Origin: Maribellus sediminis
Lineage (GTDB): Bacteria; Bacteroidota; Bacteroidia; Bacteroidales; Prolixibacteraceae
Direction of reading: 5' to 3'
Assembly (NCBI RefSeq): GCF_011799805.1
Contig: NZ_WXUB01000002.1
Location: forward strand, 1,240,001-1,304,000
DNA length: 64,000 nucleotides
The notes beneath the pieces are model-generated. The model was not told the origin of the DNA, searched no databases, and saw only the letters and a program-made list of their open reading frames with translations. Made by a program: the position numbers and the translations under genes. Positions 44,840 through 55,100 of this stretch are shown here, one piece after another; within the stretch, counting starts at the first letter, position 1, and each line of letters opens with the position of its first letter.

Positions 44840-45256
44840 ACGGAATCAGAAATCAGACATAGGGGATTTGTAAAAGCGGTTAGCGACGACAAACTGATCG
44901 TTACAATCATCAGTCAATCAGCATGTTCATCGTGCCATGCACAGGGAGCCTGCTCCGTTTCCGATTTTCAGGACAAGGAAATCGAAATCAGCGAGTTTAA
45001 AGGGATCTATAAAGCAGGTCAGGAAGTAACCGTAATCTTCCGCGAATCGAAAGGATTTACAGCCTTGTTCTGGGGCTATATTCTTCCCTTTCTTATTGTA
45101 TTAATAACTCTGATCGTCACACTCGAAATCTCCGGGAACGAATTAAAGGCCGGACTGCTGTCGCTGGGAGTGCTTATACCATACTATACAACATTATATT
45201 TTTTACGGCATCATTTAAAAAAAATATTCAAATTCGAAGTTGAAGAAACTATTTAA
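44840..45256 (+). CDS. RseC/MucC (SoxR-reducing) family protein, no usual start codon
   Basis: The frame is open from 44822 (after TAA 44819-44821) to 45256. It encodes the RseC pattern: GFVKAVSDDKLIVTI, the Cys cluster CSSCHAQGAC, KAGQEVTVIFRESKG, and two membrane segments (FWGYILPFLIVLITLIVTL; LLSLGVLIPYYTTLYFL). No ATG, GTG or TTG lies before the Cys cluster; the first is a TTG at 45065, which would lose it. I place the start at an ACG (44840), where ATG to ACG would be a one-base change, giving 138 residues; ATA 44822 or ATC 44852 are alternatives. RseC-like genes commonly head rnf operons, as here. Confidence 0.65.
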   Translation, partial: TESEIRHRGFVKAVSDDKLIVTIISQSACSSCHAQGACSVSDFQDKEIEISEFKGIYKAGQEVTVIFRESKGFTALFWGYILPFLIVLITLIVTLEISGNELKAGLLSLGVLIPYYTTLYFLRHHLKKIFKFEVEETI

Positions 45257-45259
45257 CCA

Positions 45260-46123
45260 ATGAGTATTACCGTTATATATACCATTGTCACGCTGGTAGT
45301 AATTGGAGCAGCAGCAGCTGTAATCCTTTACTTTGTGGCACAGAAATTCAAAGTATATGAGGATCCGCGTATCGACGAGGTTGAAGGAGCACTTCCGGGT
45401 GCCAACTGCGGAGGATGCGGATTTGCCGGCTGCCGCGCATTTGCCGAAGCTTGCGTAGGTGCCAGCGAACTAAACGATTTAAACTGCCCGGTAGGCGGAA
45501 ACGACACCATGAGCGGTGTTGCGTCTATTTTAGGACTGGAAGCTGTTCAACAGGATCCGCGTATGGCCTTTATTCGCTGTAACGGAACCTGCGATCACCG
45601 GCCAAAAACCAGCTCTTTCGACGGAGCAGGAACCTGCGCTATTGCATCGTCTGTTTACAGTGGAGAATCGGATTGCCAGTATGGCTGTTTGGGTTACGGC
45701 GATTGTTTCGATGCCTGCGACTTCGACGCCATTGTAATGCATCCCGAAACAGGAATTCCGGAAATTATCGACGACAAATGTGTGGCTTGCGGCGCCTGTG
45801 TCGAGGCCTGTCCGAAAGACCTGATCGAGCTGCGCAAGAAAATGCCAAAGAACCGCAAAGTGGTGGTTGCTTGCCGCAATATGGATAAAGGCGGTGTGGC
45901 CAAAAAAGCCTGCGAAGTGGCCTGTATCGGTTGCAGCAAATGTTTCAAAGAATGTCCGTTTGATGCCATTACTATGGAAAACAACCTGGCTTACATCGAT
46001 TCGGACAAATGTAAACTGTGCCGCAAATGTGTGCCTGTTTGTCCGACAAACGCTATTCAGGAATTAAACTTCCCACCGCGTAAAGTAAAGCCGGCAGAAA
46101 AAGAAGAATGTACCACAACTTAA
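45260..46123 (+). CDS. rnfB: Rnf electron transport complex subunit B
   Basis: Iron-sulfur subunit that takes electrons from ferredoxin. 287 residues: an N-terminal membrane helix (about 6-26), the 4Fe4S domain with [17 protein letters not shown], and several ferredoxin-type motifs ([36 protein letters not shown]). It starts 3 bp after the rseC-like gene. With RnfCDGEA it makes a membrane ion pump coupling ferredoxin oxidation to NAD+ reduction. Confidence 0.96.
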   Translation: MSITVIYTIVTLVVIGAAAAVILYFVAQKFKVYEDPRIDEVEGALPGANCGGCGFAGCRAFAEACVGASELNDLNCPVGGNDTMSGVASILGLEAVQQDPRMAFIRCNGTCDHRPKTSSFDGAGTCAIASSVYSGESDCQYGCLGYGDCFDACDFDAIVMHPETGIPEIIDDKCVACGACVEACPKDLIELRKKMPKNRKVVVACRNMDKGGVAKKACEVACIGCSKCFKECPFDAITMENNLAYIDSDKCKLCRKCVPVCPTNAIQELNFPPRKVKPAEKEECTTT

Positions 46124-46133
46124 ATAAATAAGG

Positions 46134-47465
46134 ATGTTGAAGACGTTTAAAATAGGCGGAGTACATCCTCCCGAAAATAAACTCTCGAAAGACAAAGCCA
46201 TCGAGGTGCTTCCCTTGCCACAAAAGGTATTTATTCCGGTGGCACAGCACATTGGTGCACCGGCTACTCCCGTTGTAAAACGTGGCGATGTAGTAAAAGT
46301 GGGCCAGGTAATTGCTAAAAGCCGCAGCTTTGTTTCTACCAATATTCACTCCTCTGTTTCAGGGAAAGTGACGAAAGTTGATTTCTCGGCCGACAGCTCA
46401 GGATATCCAAAGCATGGTATTTTTATCGATGTTGAAGGCGACGAATGGGAGGAAACAATCGACCGCACAGAAACGCTGGTAAAAGACATTACCATCGACG
46501 GCCCGGCGATTATACAGAAAATTCAGGATGCCGGAATCGTTGGTTTGGGTGGCGCAACCTTCCCTACCCACGTTAAACTTGTTCCGCCACAAGGCATGAA
46601 AGCTGAAGTGTTGCTGATCAACGGTGTGGAATGCGAGCCTTACCTGACATCGGACCACCGTTTGATGCTGGAAAAAGCCGACGAGATCATGGTGGGTATT
46701 CAGCTACTTATGAAAGCCATGAATGTTGAAAAGGCTGTAATCGGGATTGAAAACAACAAACCTGATGCGATAAAACTGCTTTCGGAAAAGTGTAAAGAAT
46801 ACAAGGGACTTAGTGTTGTTGCTTTAAAAGTTCAATATCCGCAGGGTGGTGAAAAACAACTGATCAATGCCGTTACCGGGAAAGAAGTTCCTTCTGGTGC
46901 ACTTCCAATCGCAGTTGGTGCTGTGGTTAGCAACGTGGGTACTGCATTTGCGGTTTACGAAGCCATTCAGAAAAACAAACCGCTGTTTGAGCGCGTGGTT
47001 ACTATAACCGGAAAAGGTGTTTCAAAACCAGCGAATTTTAAAGTGAGAGTAGGAACCGCTACCAGCGAACTTGTTGAAGCTGCAGGCGGTTTACCAGAAG
47101 ATACAGGAAAGATCATCAGTGGTGGACCGATGATGGGACGCGCTATTAGCTCGCTCGACATTCCGGTGACAAAAGGTACTTCCGGAATTCTGCTGATGCA
47201 GGAGAAGGAATCGTCACGTCAGGAGGTGCTGAACTGCATCCGGTGCTCGCGTTGTACCAACGTTTGCCCAATGGGTCTGGAGCCTTATCTTTTAATGACT
47301 TTAGGAGAAAAACAAATTTTTGACCGTGCCGAAAAAGAACGGGTTATGGATTGTATCGAATGTGGTTCTTGCAGCTACACTTGTCCGTCAAGCCGTCCTT
47401 TGCTCGACTACATCCGCTTTGGAAAAGGCAAGGTTGGTCAAATCATTCGTTCACGAAAAAAATAA
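46134..47465 (+). CDS. rnfC: Rnf electron transport complex subunit C
   Basis: NADH/FMN-binding peripheral subunit. 443 residues: N-terminal barrel-like domain with GGVHPPENKLSK, the nucleotide-binding GLGGATFPTHVKL, and two 4Fe4S motifs near the C-terminus (CIRCSRCTNVCP, CIECGSCSYTCP). Ten bases after rnfB in the same operon. Confidence 0.96.
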   Translation: MLKTFKIGGVHPPENKLSKDKAIEVLPLPQKVFIPVAQHIGAPATPVVKRGDVVKVGQVIAKSRSFVSTNIHSSVSGKVTKVDFSADSSGYPKHGIFIDVEGDEWEETIDRTETLVKDITIDGPAIIQKIQDAGIVGLGGATFPTHVKLVPPQGMKAEVLLINGVECEPYLTSDHRLMLEKADEIMVGIQLLMKAMNVEKAVIGIENNKPDAIKLLSEKCKEYKGLSVVALKVQYPQGGEKQLINAVTGKEVPSGALPIAVGAVVSNVGTAFAVYEAIQKNKPLFERVVTITGKGVSKPANFKVRVGTATSELVEAAGGLPEDTGKIISGGPMMGRAISSLDIPVTKGTSGILLMQEKESSRQEVLNCIRCSRCTNVCPMGLEPYLLMTLGEKQIFDRAEKERVMDCIECGSCSYTCPSSRPLLDYIRFGKGKVGQIIRSRKK

Positions 47466-47480
47466 ATCAAAAACTGCATA

Positions 47481-48458
47481 ATGAGTAAGTTGTTAACAGT
47501 TTCGCCTTCGCCACACGTTCATTCGAGCGATTCGACCCAAAAGATCATGTACCGGGTTGTTTACGCGATGATCCCGGCGTTGATTTGGTCGGTATTCGTT
47601 TTTGGCCTCGATGCACTTCGCGTAACCTTGATTGCCGTGGTGGCCTGTCTGGCTTTTGAATACCTGATTCAAAAATATTTAATGAAAGTAAAGCCATCCG
47701 TAACCGATGGTTCGGCATTGATAACAGGAATTTTGCTGGCCTTTAATGTGCCTGCCAACCTGCCCTGGTGGATCATCATTATTGGTGCGCTGGCCGCTAT
47801 GGGAATCGGTAAACTTTCATTCGGTGGTTTAGGAAATAACATTTTTAATCCGGCATTGGTGGGGCGTGTTTTCCTGCTGATTTCGTTCCCGGTGCAAATG
47901 ACATCGTGGCCTGTAAACAAACAGGCAGGAATTGATGCAGTTACCGCAGCCACCCCTCTTGGCTTGTTAAAAGAAGGCGTTAAAAACGGAACACCGATTG
48001 CTGATATCGCAGGTCTTCCGCATCTAAACGATATTATGTTGGGTAACATCGGCGGTTCATTGGGCGAGATTTCAGCCGTTCTTCTTGTGCTTGGCGGAAT
48101 TTACATGCTTTGGAAAAAAGTGATTACCTGGCACATCCCGGTTTCAATACTTTTAACAGTAGCAGCTATTTCCGGCATATTCTGGATGATCGATCCTGCA
48201 GTGTATGTAAATCCGGGCTACCACCTGTTAACCGGTGGTTTGATGCTGGGCGCAGTATTTATGGCTACCGACATGGTAACATCGCCAATGACTGCAAAAG
48301 GACAGATCATATACGGAATCGGAATTGGAGTGATCACCATCAGTATTCGTATGTTTGGTGCGTATCCCGAAGGTATTTCTTTCGCTATTCTGATCATGAA
48401 TGCGGTGACGCCACTGCTGAACTACTACATTAAACCTAAACGATTCGGAGGACAATAA
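47481..48458 (+). CDS. rnfD: Rnf electron transport complex subunit D
   Basis: Membrane subunit with covalent FMN. 325 residues, about nine membrane segments. The flavinylation site is DAVTAATPLGLLKEG (Thr of the [S/T]-x-ATP motif). The start MSKLLTVSPSPHVHS is typical. Confidence 0.96.
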   Translation: MSKLLTVSPSPHVHSSDSTQKIMYRVVYAMIPALIWSVFVFGLDALRVTLIAVVACLAFEYLIQKYLMKVKPSVTDGSALITGILLAFNVPANLPWWIIIIGALAAMGIGKLSFGGLGNNIFNPALVGRVFLLISFPVQMTSWPVNKQAGIDAVTAATPLGLLKEGVKNGTPIADIAGLPHLNDIMLGNIGGSLGEISAVLLVLGGIYMLWKKVITWHIPVSILLTVAAISGIFWMIDPAVYVNPGYHLLTGGLMLGAVFMATDMVTSPMTAKGQIIYGIGIGVITISIRMFGAYPEGISFAILIMNAVTPLLNYYIKPKRFGGQ

Positions 48459-48459
48459 G

Positions 48460-49062
48460 ATGGCAAAGAGAGAATCGACATTTGGAAACATGGTGGTAAC
48501 ACTGGTTTTGGTAACCGGAATTGCCGCAGCTGCATTAGGTTTTGTATACGACTTCACCAAAGCACCTATCGAAGCTGCCAAGCTGAAAGCGCAAACAGAA
48601 GCAATCACCCAGGTTCTTCCTGAATTTGACACATTGGGGAACAGCTTTAAAGTACTGGCAGACGCAGGTGGCGACAGCCTTGAAGTATTCCCGGCATATA
48701 AAGGAGGAGAACTGGTTGGAACTGCTATTAAAACATACACTAAAGAAGGTTTTAGCGGATTGATTTCGGTTATGGCCGGGATTGATAAAGACGGCAACTT
48801 TTCAGGGTATTCAATACTTGAACATGCCGAAACACCCGGACTGGGATCGAAAATGGATCCGTGGTTTAAAACTGACAAAGGAAATCAAAGTGTGATAGGC
48901 AAAAATCCTGAAACAACAGATTTTCATGTGGCGAAAGATGGAGGACAGATTGACGCGATCACAGCCTCAACAATATCATCGCGTGCCTTTCTCGACGCAA
49001 TGAGAAGAGCTTACGTTGCATACGAAAAAGAAGATAAAACCACCGGGGATTCCGGACAATAA
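48460..49062 (+). CDS. rnfG: Rnf electron transport complex subunit G
   Basis: Subunit with covalent FMN on the outer face. 200 residues: one N-terminal membrane segment (TLVLVTGIAAAALGFVYDF) and an FMN-binding domain. The flavinylation motif reads DAITASTISSRAF where many proteins have SGATxT, so Gly and Ala are replaced but the acceptor Thr is kept. One base after rnfD. Confidence 0.95.
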   Translation: MAKRESTFGNMVVTLVLVTGIAAAALGFVYDFTKAPIEAAKLKAQTEAITQVLPEFDTLGNSFKVLADAGGDSLEVFPAYKGGELVGTAIKTYTKEGFSGLISVMAGIDKDGNFSGYSILEHAETPGLGSKMDPWFKTDKGNQSVIGKNPETTDFHVAKDGGQIDAITASTISSRAFLDAMRRAYVAYEKEDKTTGDSGQ

Positions 49063-49071
49063 AGACATGTT

Positions 49072-49656
49072 ATGAATCAGTGGAAAAATTTTACCAAAGG
49101 ATTTATTAAAGAAAACCCGGTTTTTGTGTTGCTGCTGGGAATGTGCCCTACCCTGGGTGTGACCTCGTCAGCTATTAATGGTTTGGGTATGGGACTGGCC
49201 ACCACTTTTGTGCTGGTGATGTCGAATATTGTAGTGTCGCTGGTAAAAAAAGGTATCCCCGACAAAGTGCGAATTCCTGCATTTATCGTAATCATTGCAG
49301 CTTTTGTAACTGTGGTACAACTTCTGATGCAGGCCTATGTTCCTGCACTCTTCAAAAGTCTCGGGCTTTTCATTCCGCTTATCGTGGTAAACTGTATTGT
49401 GCTGGGCCGTGCAGAAGCTTTTGCTTCAAAAAACAAAGTAGGCTCTTCAGCCATTGATGGACTCGGAATCGGGCTTGGATTTACTTTTGCCCTTGTGCTT
49501 CTTGGTAGCATTCGCGAAATACTGGGTAGCGGAAAGCTATTCAACATTACGCTTTACTCTGAGAATTACGTGACCCTGTTATTTGTACTGGCACCCGGAG
49601 CCTTCATCGTATTGGGTTACCTGATTGCCATTATTAACCGCATCAAAAAGAATTAG
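49072..49656 (+). CDS. rnfE: Rnf electron transport complex subunit E
   Basis: Integral membrane subunit, 194 residues, six membrane segments. The pattern [21 protein letters not shown] at the start (read in parts) with the conserved Cys in LGMCPTLGV, and [18 protein letters not shown], mark the RnfA/RnfE pair, which share a 2Fe2S cluster between them in the known structure of the complex. Confidence 0.95.
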   Translation: MNQWKNFTKGFIKENPVFVLLLGMCPTLGVTSSAINGLGMGLATTFVLVMSNIVVSLVKKGIPDKVRIPAFIVIIAAFVTVVQLLMQAYVPALFKSLGLFIPLIVVNCIVLGRAEAFASKNKVGSSAIDGLGIGLGFTFALVLLGSIREILGSGKLFNITLYSENYVTLLFVLAPGAFIVLGYLIAIINRIKKN

Positions 49657-49667
49657 GAGGATAGAAA

Positions 49668-50240
49668 ATGAGTTATTTTGTAATTGTACTCGGCGCCATA
49701 CTCGTAAACAATATTGTTTTAATGCAGTTTTTGGGAATCTGCCCTTTCCTGGGCGTTTCCAAACGAATTTCTACTGCAGTAGGTATGGCCGGAGCTGTAG
49801 CCTTTGTTATGACTTTGGCGACTATAGTAACTTACCTTATTCAGTATTATATTCTTGAAAAATTCGGCCTTGCTTTCCTGCAAACCATTGCCTTTATTCT
49901 GGTAATTGCTTCGCTGGTACAGCTGGTTGAAATTATCTTGAAAAAAGTAAGTCCTCCATTGTATCAGGCACTCGGAATTTTCCTGCCTTTGATTACAACA
50001 AATTGTGCCATTCTTGGGGTAGCCATTCTTACCGTTCAAAAAGAGTTTAACCTGCTCGAAGGAGTGGTTTACGCGATCTCGAATGCCATTGGTTTTGGAC
50101 TTGCACTGACTATTTTTGCCGGTATCCGCGAACACCTCGATCTGCAGGATGTACCAAAAGGTCTGAAAGGAACTCCTATCGCGCTGATTACCGCAGGAAT
50201 ACTGGCTATGGCATTTATGGGATTCTCGGGCTTAGTGTAA
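49668..50240 (+). CDS. rnfA: Rnf electron transport complex subunit A
   Basis: Integral membrane partner of RnfE, 190 residues, six membrane segments, with NNIVLMQFLGICPFLG and FLPLITTNCAILGVAI holding the conserved Cys. Last gene of the rnf operon. No clear terminator was found in the 76 bp before the next promoter. Confidence 0.95.
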   Translation: MSYFVIVLGAILVNNIVLMQFLGICPFLGVSKRISTAVGMAGAVAFVMTLATIVTYLIQYYILEKFGLAFLQTIAFILVIASLVQLVEIILKKVSPPLYQALGIFLPLITTNCAILGVAILTVQKEFNLLEGVVYAISNAIGFGLALTIFAGIREHLDLQDVPKGLKGTPIALITAGILAMAFMGFSGLV

Positions 50241-50316
50241 GGTTAAGCCTACATTAATGAATGATAAAATACAAATATTACAGCAAATATAAGGATACCC
50301 AAATAGCAAAAAATCG

Positions 50317-50324
50317 TAAATTTG
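50317..50324 (+). promoter_or_regulatory. -7 box before the ATPase gene
   Basis: TAAATTTG matches TAnnTTTG, 48 bp before the TTG start at 50372. Confidence 0.5.
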
Positions 50325-50371
50325 CTAAGTAGACTTAGCAATTTGATTCAGCACATTTTAAATTATCAACC

Positions 50372-51553
50372 TTGGATTTCTTTCAACAAGTACATAGATC
50401 GCTTTTAGACAGCCCAAAAGAAACCATTAGCCGTGAGTTGATGGACAGCATCGATTGGGAAGATAAACTCATTTGTATCAAAGGATTCAGGGGAGTTGGG
50501 AAAACCACTTTTTTGCTCGATTACATCAAAAAATATCATCGCGATAATAACGATGTCCTGTACATCAACCTGAACAATTTTTATTTCACAAAAAGAAAGA
50601 TCAGTTCGTTCGCCGATGAGTTTGCCAAACGCGGTGGTAAAACCCTGATTCTCGACCAGATTCAGAAATACCCAGAGTGGTCGGAAGACTTGCGTAAATG
50701 TGTCGACGAGATCCCGGAACTTCAGATTATCTTCACCTCATCGCCTGTGTTGCGAATTACTGAAGGAAATCCTGACCTGGAAGGGATTGCAAAGATTTAT
50801 CACCTCGAAGGATTGTCGTTCAGGGAATACCTGAACCACCAGGCTGGTACTTCTTTCAGAACCTATTCGTTGGAAGAAATTCTGAAAGACCATATAAAAA
50901 TTGCACAACAGGTGGTAAACGAGGTTCGACCTTTGGCGTATTTCGATGATTATATGAAAAACGGGTATTTCCCTTATTTTATGGATGCCCCGAATTTTTA
51001 TACCAACAAATTGCTTAAAAATGTCAATCTGGCTTTGGAAATTGATGTTCCGTATATTAACCAGATTGAATTTAAATACCTGCCAAAGCTGCGGAAACTG
51101 TTGCACATTATTGCTTCGGAAACTCCGTTTACACCCAATGTAAGCAAACTGGCAGCTTCGGTTGAAACATCACGCGCAACCGTTATGAATTACCTGCGTT
51201 ACCTGAAGAATGCACGACTGATCAACCTGCTGTATTCAAATGGAAACGGAGATGACGATCAAATGAAAAAGCCTGATCAGGTGTACATGCACGATACGAA
51301 TTTATTGCATGCAATTGCGCCGAACAACAACGATAACCTTACCATGCGTAGAACATTCTTCTACAACCAGGTGGGTTATAAACACCAGTTGGCATCGTCG
51401 CCCGCTGCCGATTTTTGCATCGATGGAAAATATAAATTCAACGTTGGCGGACGAAAGCTTACCTCTGAAGGCGATGTTTATGCCGCTTCCGATGTGATTG
51501 AGGTCGGTGAAGGAAGTAAGATTCCACTCTGGTTATTCGGATTCCTTTACTAG
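50372..51553 (+). CDS. AAA-family ATPase (ATP-binding, DUF4143-like) with altered Walker B
   Basis: 393 residues from a TTG at 50372 (MDFFQQVHRSLL); an ATG at 50441 would be inside the conserved region. Walker A G38-FRGVG-K44-T. Walker B reads LILDQIQKYPEW at 92-103, where the family has DE-I-H-K: the catalytic Glu is Gln96 and the His is Gln98. A winged helix (SKLAASVETSRATVMNYLRYL) and a C-terminal nuclease-like domain ending IPLWLFGFLY follow. The family is large in Bacteroidota and of unknown function; with Gln in Walker B, ATP binding without fast hydrolysis is plausible. Confidence 0.88.
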   Translation: MDFFQQVHRSLLDSPKETISRELMDSIDWEDKLICIKGFRGVGKTTFLLDYIKKYHRDNNDVLYINLNNFYFTKRKISSFADEFAKRGGKTLILDQIQKYPEWSEDLRKCVDEIPELQIIFTSSPVLRITEGNPDLEGIAKIYHLEGLSFREYLNHQAGTSFRTYSLEEILKDHIKIAQQVVNEVRPLAYFDDYMKNGYFPYFMDAPNFYTNKLLKNVNLALEIDVPYINQIEFKYLPKLRKLLHIIASETPFTPNVSKLAASVETSRATVMNYLRYLKNARLINLLYSNGNGDDDQMKKPDQVYMHDTNLLHAIAPNNNDNLTMRRTFFYNQVGYKHQLASSPAADFCIDGKYKFNVGGRKLTSEGDVYAASDVIEVGEGSKIPLWLFGFLY

Positions 51554-51590
51554 ATACTTGATATTTGATGCTGGATGCCGGATGTGGATG
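51554..51590. repeat. heptamer tandem repeat upstream of the four-helix-bundle gene
   Basis: Directly after the ATPase stop come ATACTTG, ATATTTG, ATGCTGG, ATGCCGG and a shortened ATGTGG: about five units of period 7. On the other strand the units read CAAGTAT-like. Confidence 0.65.
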
Positions 51591-51616
51591 AAAAATAAGA
51601 TTATATAGAAAAATAA

Positions 51617-52015
51617 ATGTCTTATAAGAACCTGGAAATATGGAAGATTGCAAATGAACTGGTCATTAAAATTCATAAAATGACTCTAGAAGAACTTCCT
51701 TCCTTTGAAATGTATGAGGAAGGGAGTCAGATCCGACGTTCATCAAAATCATCTAAATCTCAGATTGTTGAAGGTTATGGCAGACGAAAGTACAAATTAG
51801 ATTTCTTACGTTTTTTAAGCTATTCAATTGCTTCAAATGATGAAACCATAGATCACCTCGAAAATCTTTTTAATACCGGGTCTCTAAAAAATGAAGAACT
51901 ATTTAATGAATTATTGAAACTTGCCGATCTTTTAGGTAGAAAGTTAAATCGTTTTATAGCTTCGGTAGAAAAGCAACACAACACATTGGCCGAACCAGAG
52001 GAAGAATATAAATAA
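51617..52015 (+). CDS. four-helix-bundle protein (S23 / 23S rRNA intervening-sequence family)
   Basis: 132 residues, all helical: [19 protein letters not shown], then [19 protein letters not shown] (the family's most conserved block), [20 protein letters not shown] and a fourth helix. Members are encoded within 23S rRNA intervening sequences in some bacteria and as free-standing genes in Bacteroidota; the protein forms a ring-like oligomer and its function is unclear. Here it stands between the ATPase and nifJ genes, bracketed by period-7 repeats. No reverse transcriptase is nearby, so it is not part of a diversity-generating element here. Confidence 0.9.
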   Translation: MSYKNLEIWKIANELVIKIHKMTLEELPSFEMYEEGSQIRRSSKSSKSQIVEGYGRRKYKLDFLRFLSYSIASNDETIDHLENLFNTGSLKNEELFNELLKLADLLGRKLNRFIASVEKQHNTLAEPEEEYK

Positions 52016-52049
52016 TTGAGAATCAGAAATAAATAAGAAAAATATAGAG

Positions 52050-52105
52050 GATCGAGAATCCACAATCAAGAATCAAGAATCAAAAATCTAGAAACGAGAA
52101 TCAAG
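52050..52105. repeat. heptamer tandem repeat downstream of the four-helix-bundle gene
   Basis: About eight units of period 7 run from 52050 to 52105: GATCGAG, AATCCAC, AATCAAG (52064), AATCAAG, AATCAAA, AATCTAG, AAACGAG, AATCAAG. The last unit is 24 bp before nifJ, so it sits in the nifJ leader. Confidence 0.75.
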
Positions 52106-52128
52106 TAACTAAATTAAAAATCAATAAG

Positions 52129-55100
52129 ATGGCAAAACAAAAAAAAATGGTAACATGTGACGGTAATTACGCTGCCGCGTATATGAGTTACATGTTCAGC
52201 GAGGTAGCTTGTATCTACCCCATTACACCGTCCTCTACCATGGCGGAGTACGTTGATGAGTGGGCCGCTTTTGGCAAGAAAAACATGTTCGGCCGCCCGG
52301 TACGTTTAGCCGAAATGCAAAGTGAAGCCGGTGCTGCAGGTGCCGTTCACGGTGCTTTGCAATCGGGTGCATTAACTTCTACCTACACTGCATCGCAGGG
52401 TCTGTTGTTAATGATTCCTAACATGTACAAAATTGCAGGAGAGCTGCTTCCAACTGTATTCCACGTAAGTGCCCGTGCTTTGGCCGGTCATGCACTTTCA
52501 ATTTTTGGCGACCACAGCGACGTTTACGCTGCACGCCAAACCGGATTCGCAATGTTGGCAGCCGGTTCAGTTCAGGAAGAAATGGACCTGGCCGGTGTTG
52601 CTCACCTGGCTACACTGAAATCACGTGTTCCTTTCCTTGCTTTCTTCGATGGTTTCCGTACTTCGCACGAAGTTCAGAAAATTGAAGCGATTGAAATGGA
52701 AGACATGATTCCGTTGGTTGATCAGGATGCTATTCAGGCGTTCCGCGACAGAGCTCTGAATCCGGAGAATCCTGTTACCCGTGGTACCGCTCAAAACCCT
52801 GATATTTTCTTCCAGGCTAAAGAATCGGCTAATAAATTCTACGATGCCGTTCCGGATATCGTGGCCGACTACATGGATGAGATCAGCAAACTGACTGGTA
52901 GAAAATACCGTCCGTTTGATTACTATGGTGCTCCCGATGCTGAAAACATCATCATCGCTATGGGATCTGTTACAGAAACCATCAAGGAAACCATTGATTA
53001 CCTGGCTTCTCAAGGTAAAAAAGTAGGTTTGATTTCGGTTCACCTGTTCCGTCCATTCTCTGCAAAACATTTTGTTGAAGCACTTCCTGCAACCGTAAAA
53101 CGCATTGCCGTTCTCGACCGTGCAAAAGAACCGGGAGCCGGCGGTGAGCCATTGTTCCTTGATATCCGTTCACATTTCTACGGAACTGAGAATGCGCCAA
53201 TTATCGTTGGTGGTCGTTACGGCTTAGGTTCGAAAGACACTACTCCGTCTCAAATTCTTTCGGTTTACGAAAACCTGGAAATGAATGAGCCTAAAAATGC
53301 CTTCACAGTTGGTATTGTTGATGACGTTACCTTTACTTCACTTCCTTTGAAGGAAGAAATCGACATCACTCCAAAAGGAACTTACCAGGCTAAATTTTAT
53401 GGGTTAGGATCGGACGGTACTGTTGGTGCCAACAAAAACTCGATTAAAATTATTGGTGACTCAACCGACAAATCTTGTCAAGGTTACTTCCAGTACGACT
53501 CGAAAAAATCGGGTGGTTTCACTTGTTCGCACCTGCGTTTTGGTGATGCTCCTATTCGCTCGACGTACCTGGTAACTACACCGGACTTTGTTGCTTGTCA
53601 CGTTCCGGCATATTTACATTTATACGATGTACTAAAAGGATTGAAAAAAGGAGGTTCGTTCCTGCTGAACTCAATCTGGGATGAAGAAGAAACCAAAAAT
53701 CAACTGCCGGACCACATGAAAAAGTACCTGGCTGATAACGAGATCAACTTCTACATCATTAACGGTACTAAACTGGGTGAAGAAATTGGTTTGGGAACAC
53801 GAACCAACACCATCATGCAGTCGGCTTTCTTTAAAATTACCGGTGTAATTCCTTACGAAATGGCCGTTGAGCAAATGAAAGCAGCCATTGTAAAATCGTA
53901 CGGTAAAAAAGGTGAGCACATCGTTAATATGAACTTTGCTGCGGTTGAAGCAGGAGGTTTGAACGTTGTGAAAGTTGATGTACCTGCTGAATGGAAATCG
54001 ATTGTTGTTGGCGAAACTGAAGAAGCAACTGATCGTCCGGCATACATTGCAAAAGTGGTTGACGTGATCAACGCTCAAAAAGGTGACGATCTTCCTGTAT
54101 CAACTTTTGCCGGTTCAGAAGATGGACAGTTCCCACTTGGAACAGCTGCCTTCGAAAAACGCGGTATTGCAGTAAACGTGCCTGAATGGCAGGCCGACAA
54201 CTGTATCCAGTGTAACCAGTGTTCTTATGTTTGTCCTCACGCTGCTATTCGTCCGTTCTTAATGACTGAAGAAGAAGTGGATGCCGCACCTGCTGGAACA
54301 GAAGTAAGAACTGCCACTCCATCGAAAATGTTTGGTGGCCTGAATTTCCGTATCCAGGTTTCGCCACTCGACTGTACCGGTTGTGGAAACTGTGCCGATG
54401 TTTGTCCTTCGAAAGAAAAATCGTTGATTATGAAACCGCTTGCAACTCAGGAAGCTGAAGTTGAACGCTGGAACTACATGGACAAAAAAGTTACGGTTAA
54501 AGAGAAAGTGGTTGACAAAACCAAATCGGTTAAAAACTCGCAGTTCGCTCAGCCATTGTTCGAGTTCTCGGGAGCTTGTGCAGGTTGTGGTGAAACGCCA
54601 TACATTAAATTAATTACGCAGCTTTACGGCGAAAGAATGATGGTTGCCAACGCTACAGGTTGTTCGTCAATCTATGGTGGTTCAGCGCCTTCAACTCCAT
54701 ACTGTAAACACAAAGAATCGGGTCACGGTCCTGCATGGGCAAACTCACTTTTCGAAGACAACGCCGAATACGGTTTTGGTTTTGCTGAAGGTGTTTCTGC
54801 ACAGCGTAACCGTATTGCCGACATCATGTCTACTGCCCTTTCAAATGGTGCTTCTGACGCTGAAAAAGAAGCATTTGCTGAATGGCTGCAGAATAAAGAC
54901 AATGCTGATGGTTCTGTTATTGCCACCAACAAAGTGTTGGATGTAATTAAAAGCAGCGATAGCAACTACGCCAAAGAGATCATGTCGTTGAAACAATACC
55001 TGGTTAAAAAATCAATTTGGGTATTCGGTGGCGACGGTTGGGCATACGATATCGGTTACGGTGGTCTCGACCACGTAATGGCCAGTGGCGAAGATGTAAA

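Noticed and set aside
51617-52015. Four-helix-bundle protein as the Avd part of a diversity-generating retroelement
   Set aside because: No reverse transcriptase, template repeat or variable repeat was found around it.
51554-52105. Heptamer arrays as a CRISPR array
   Set aside because: Units are 7 bp with no spacers; period and length do not fit CRISPR repeats.
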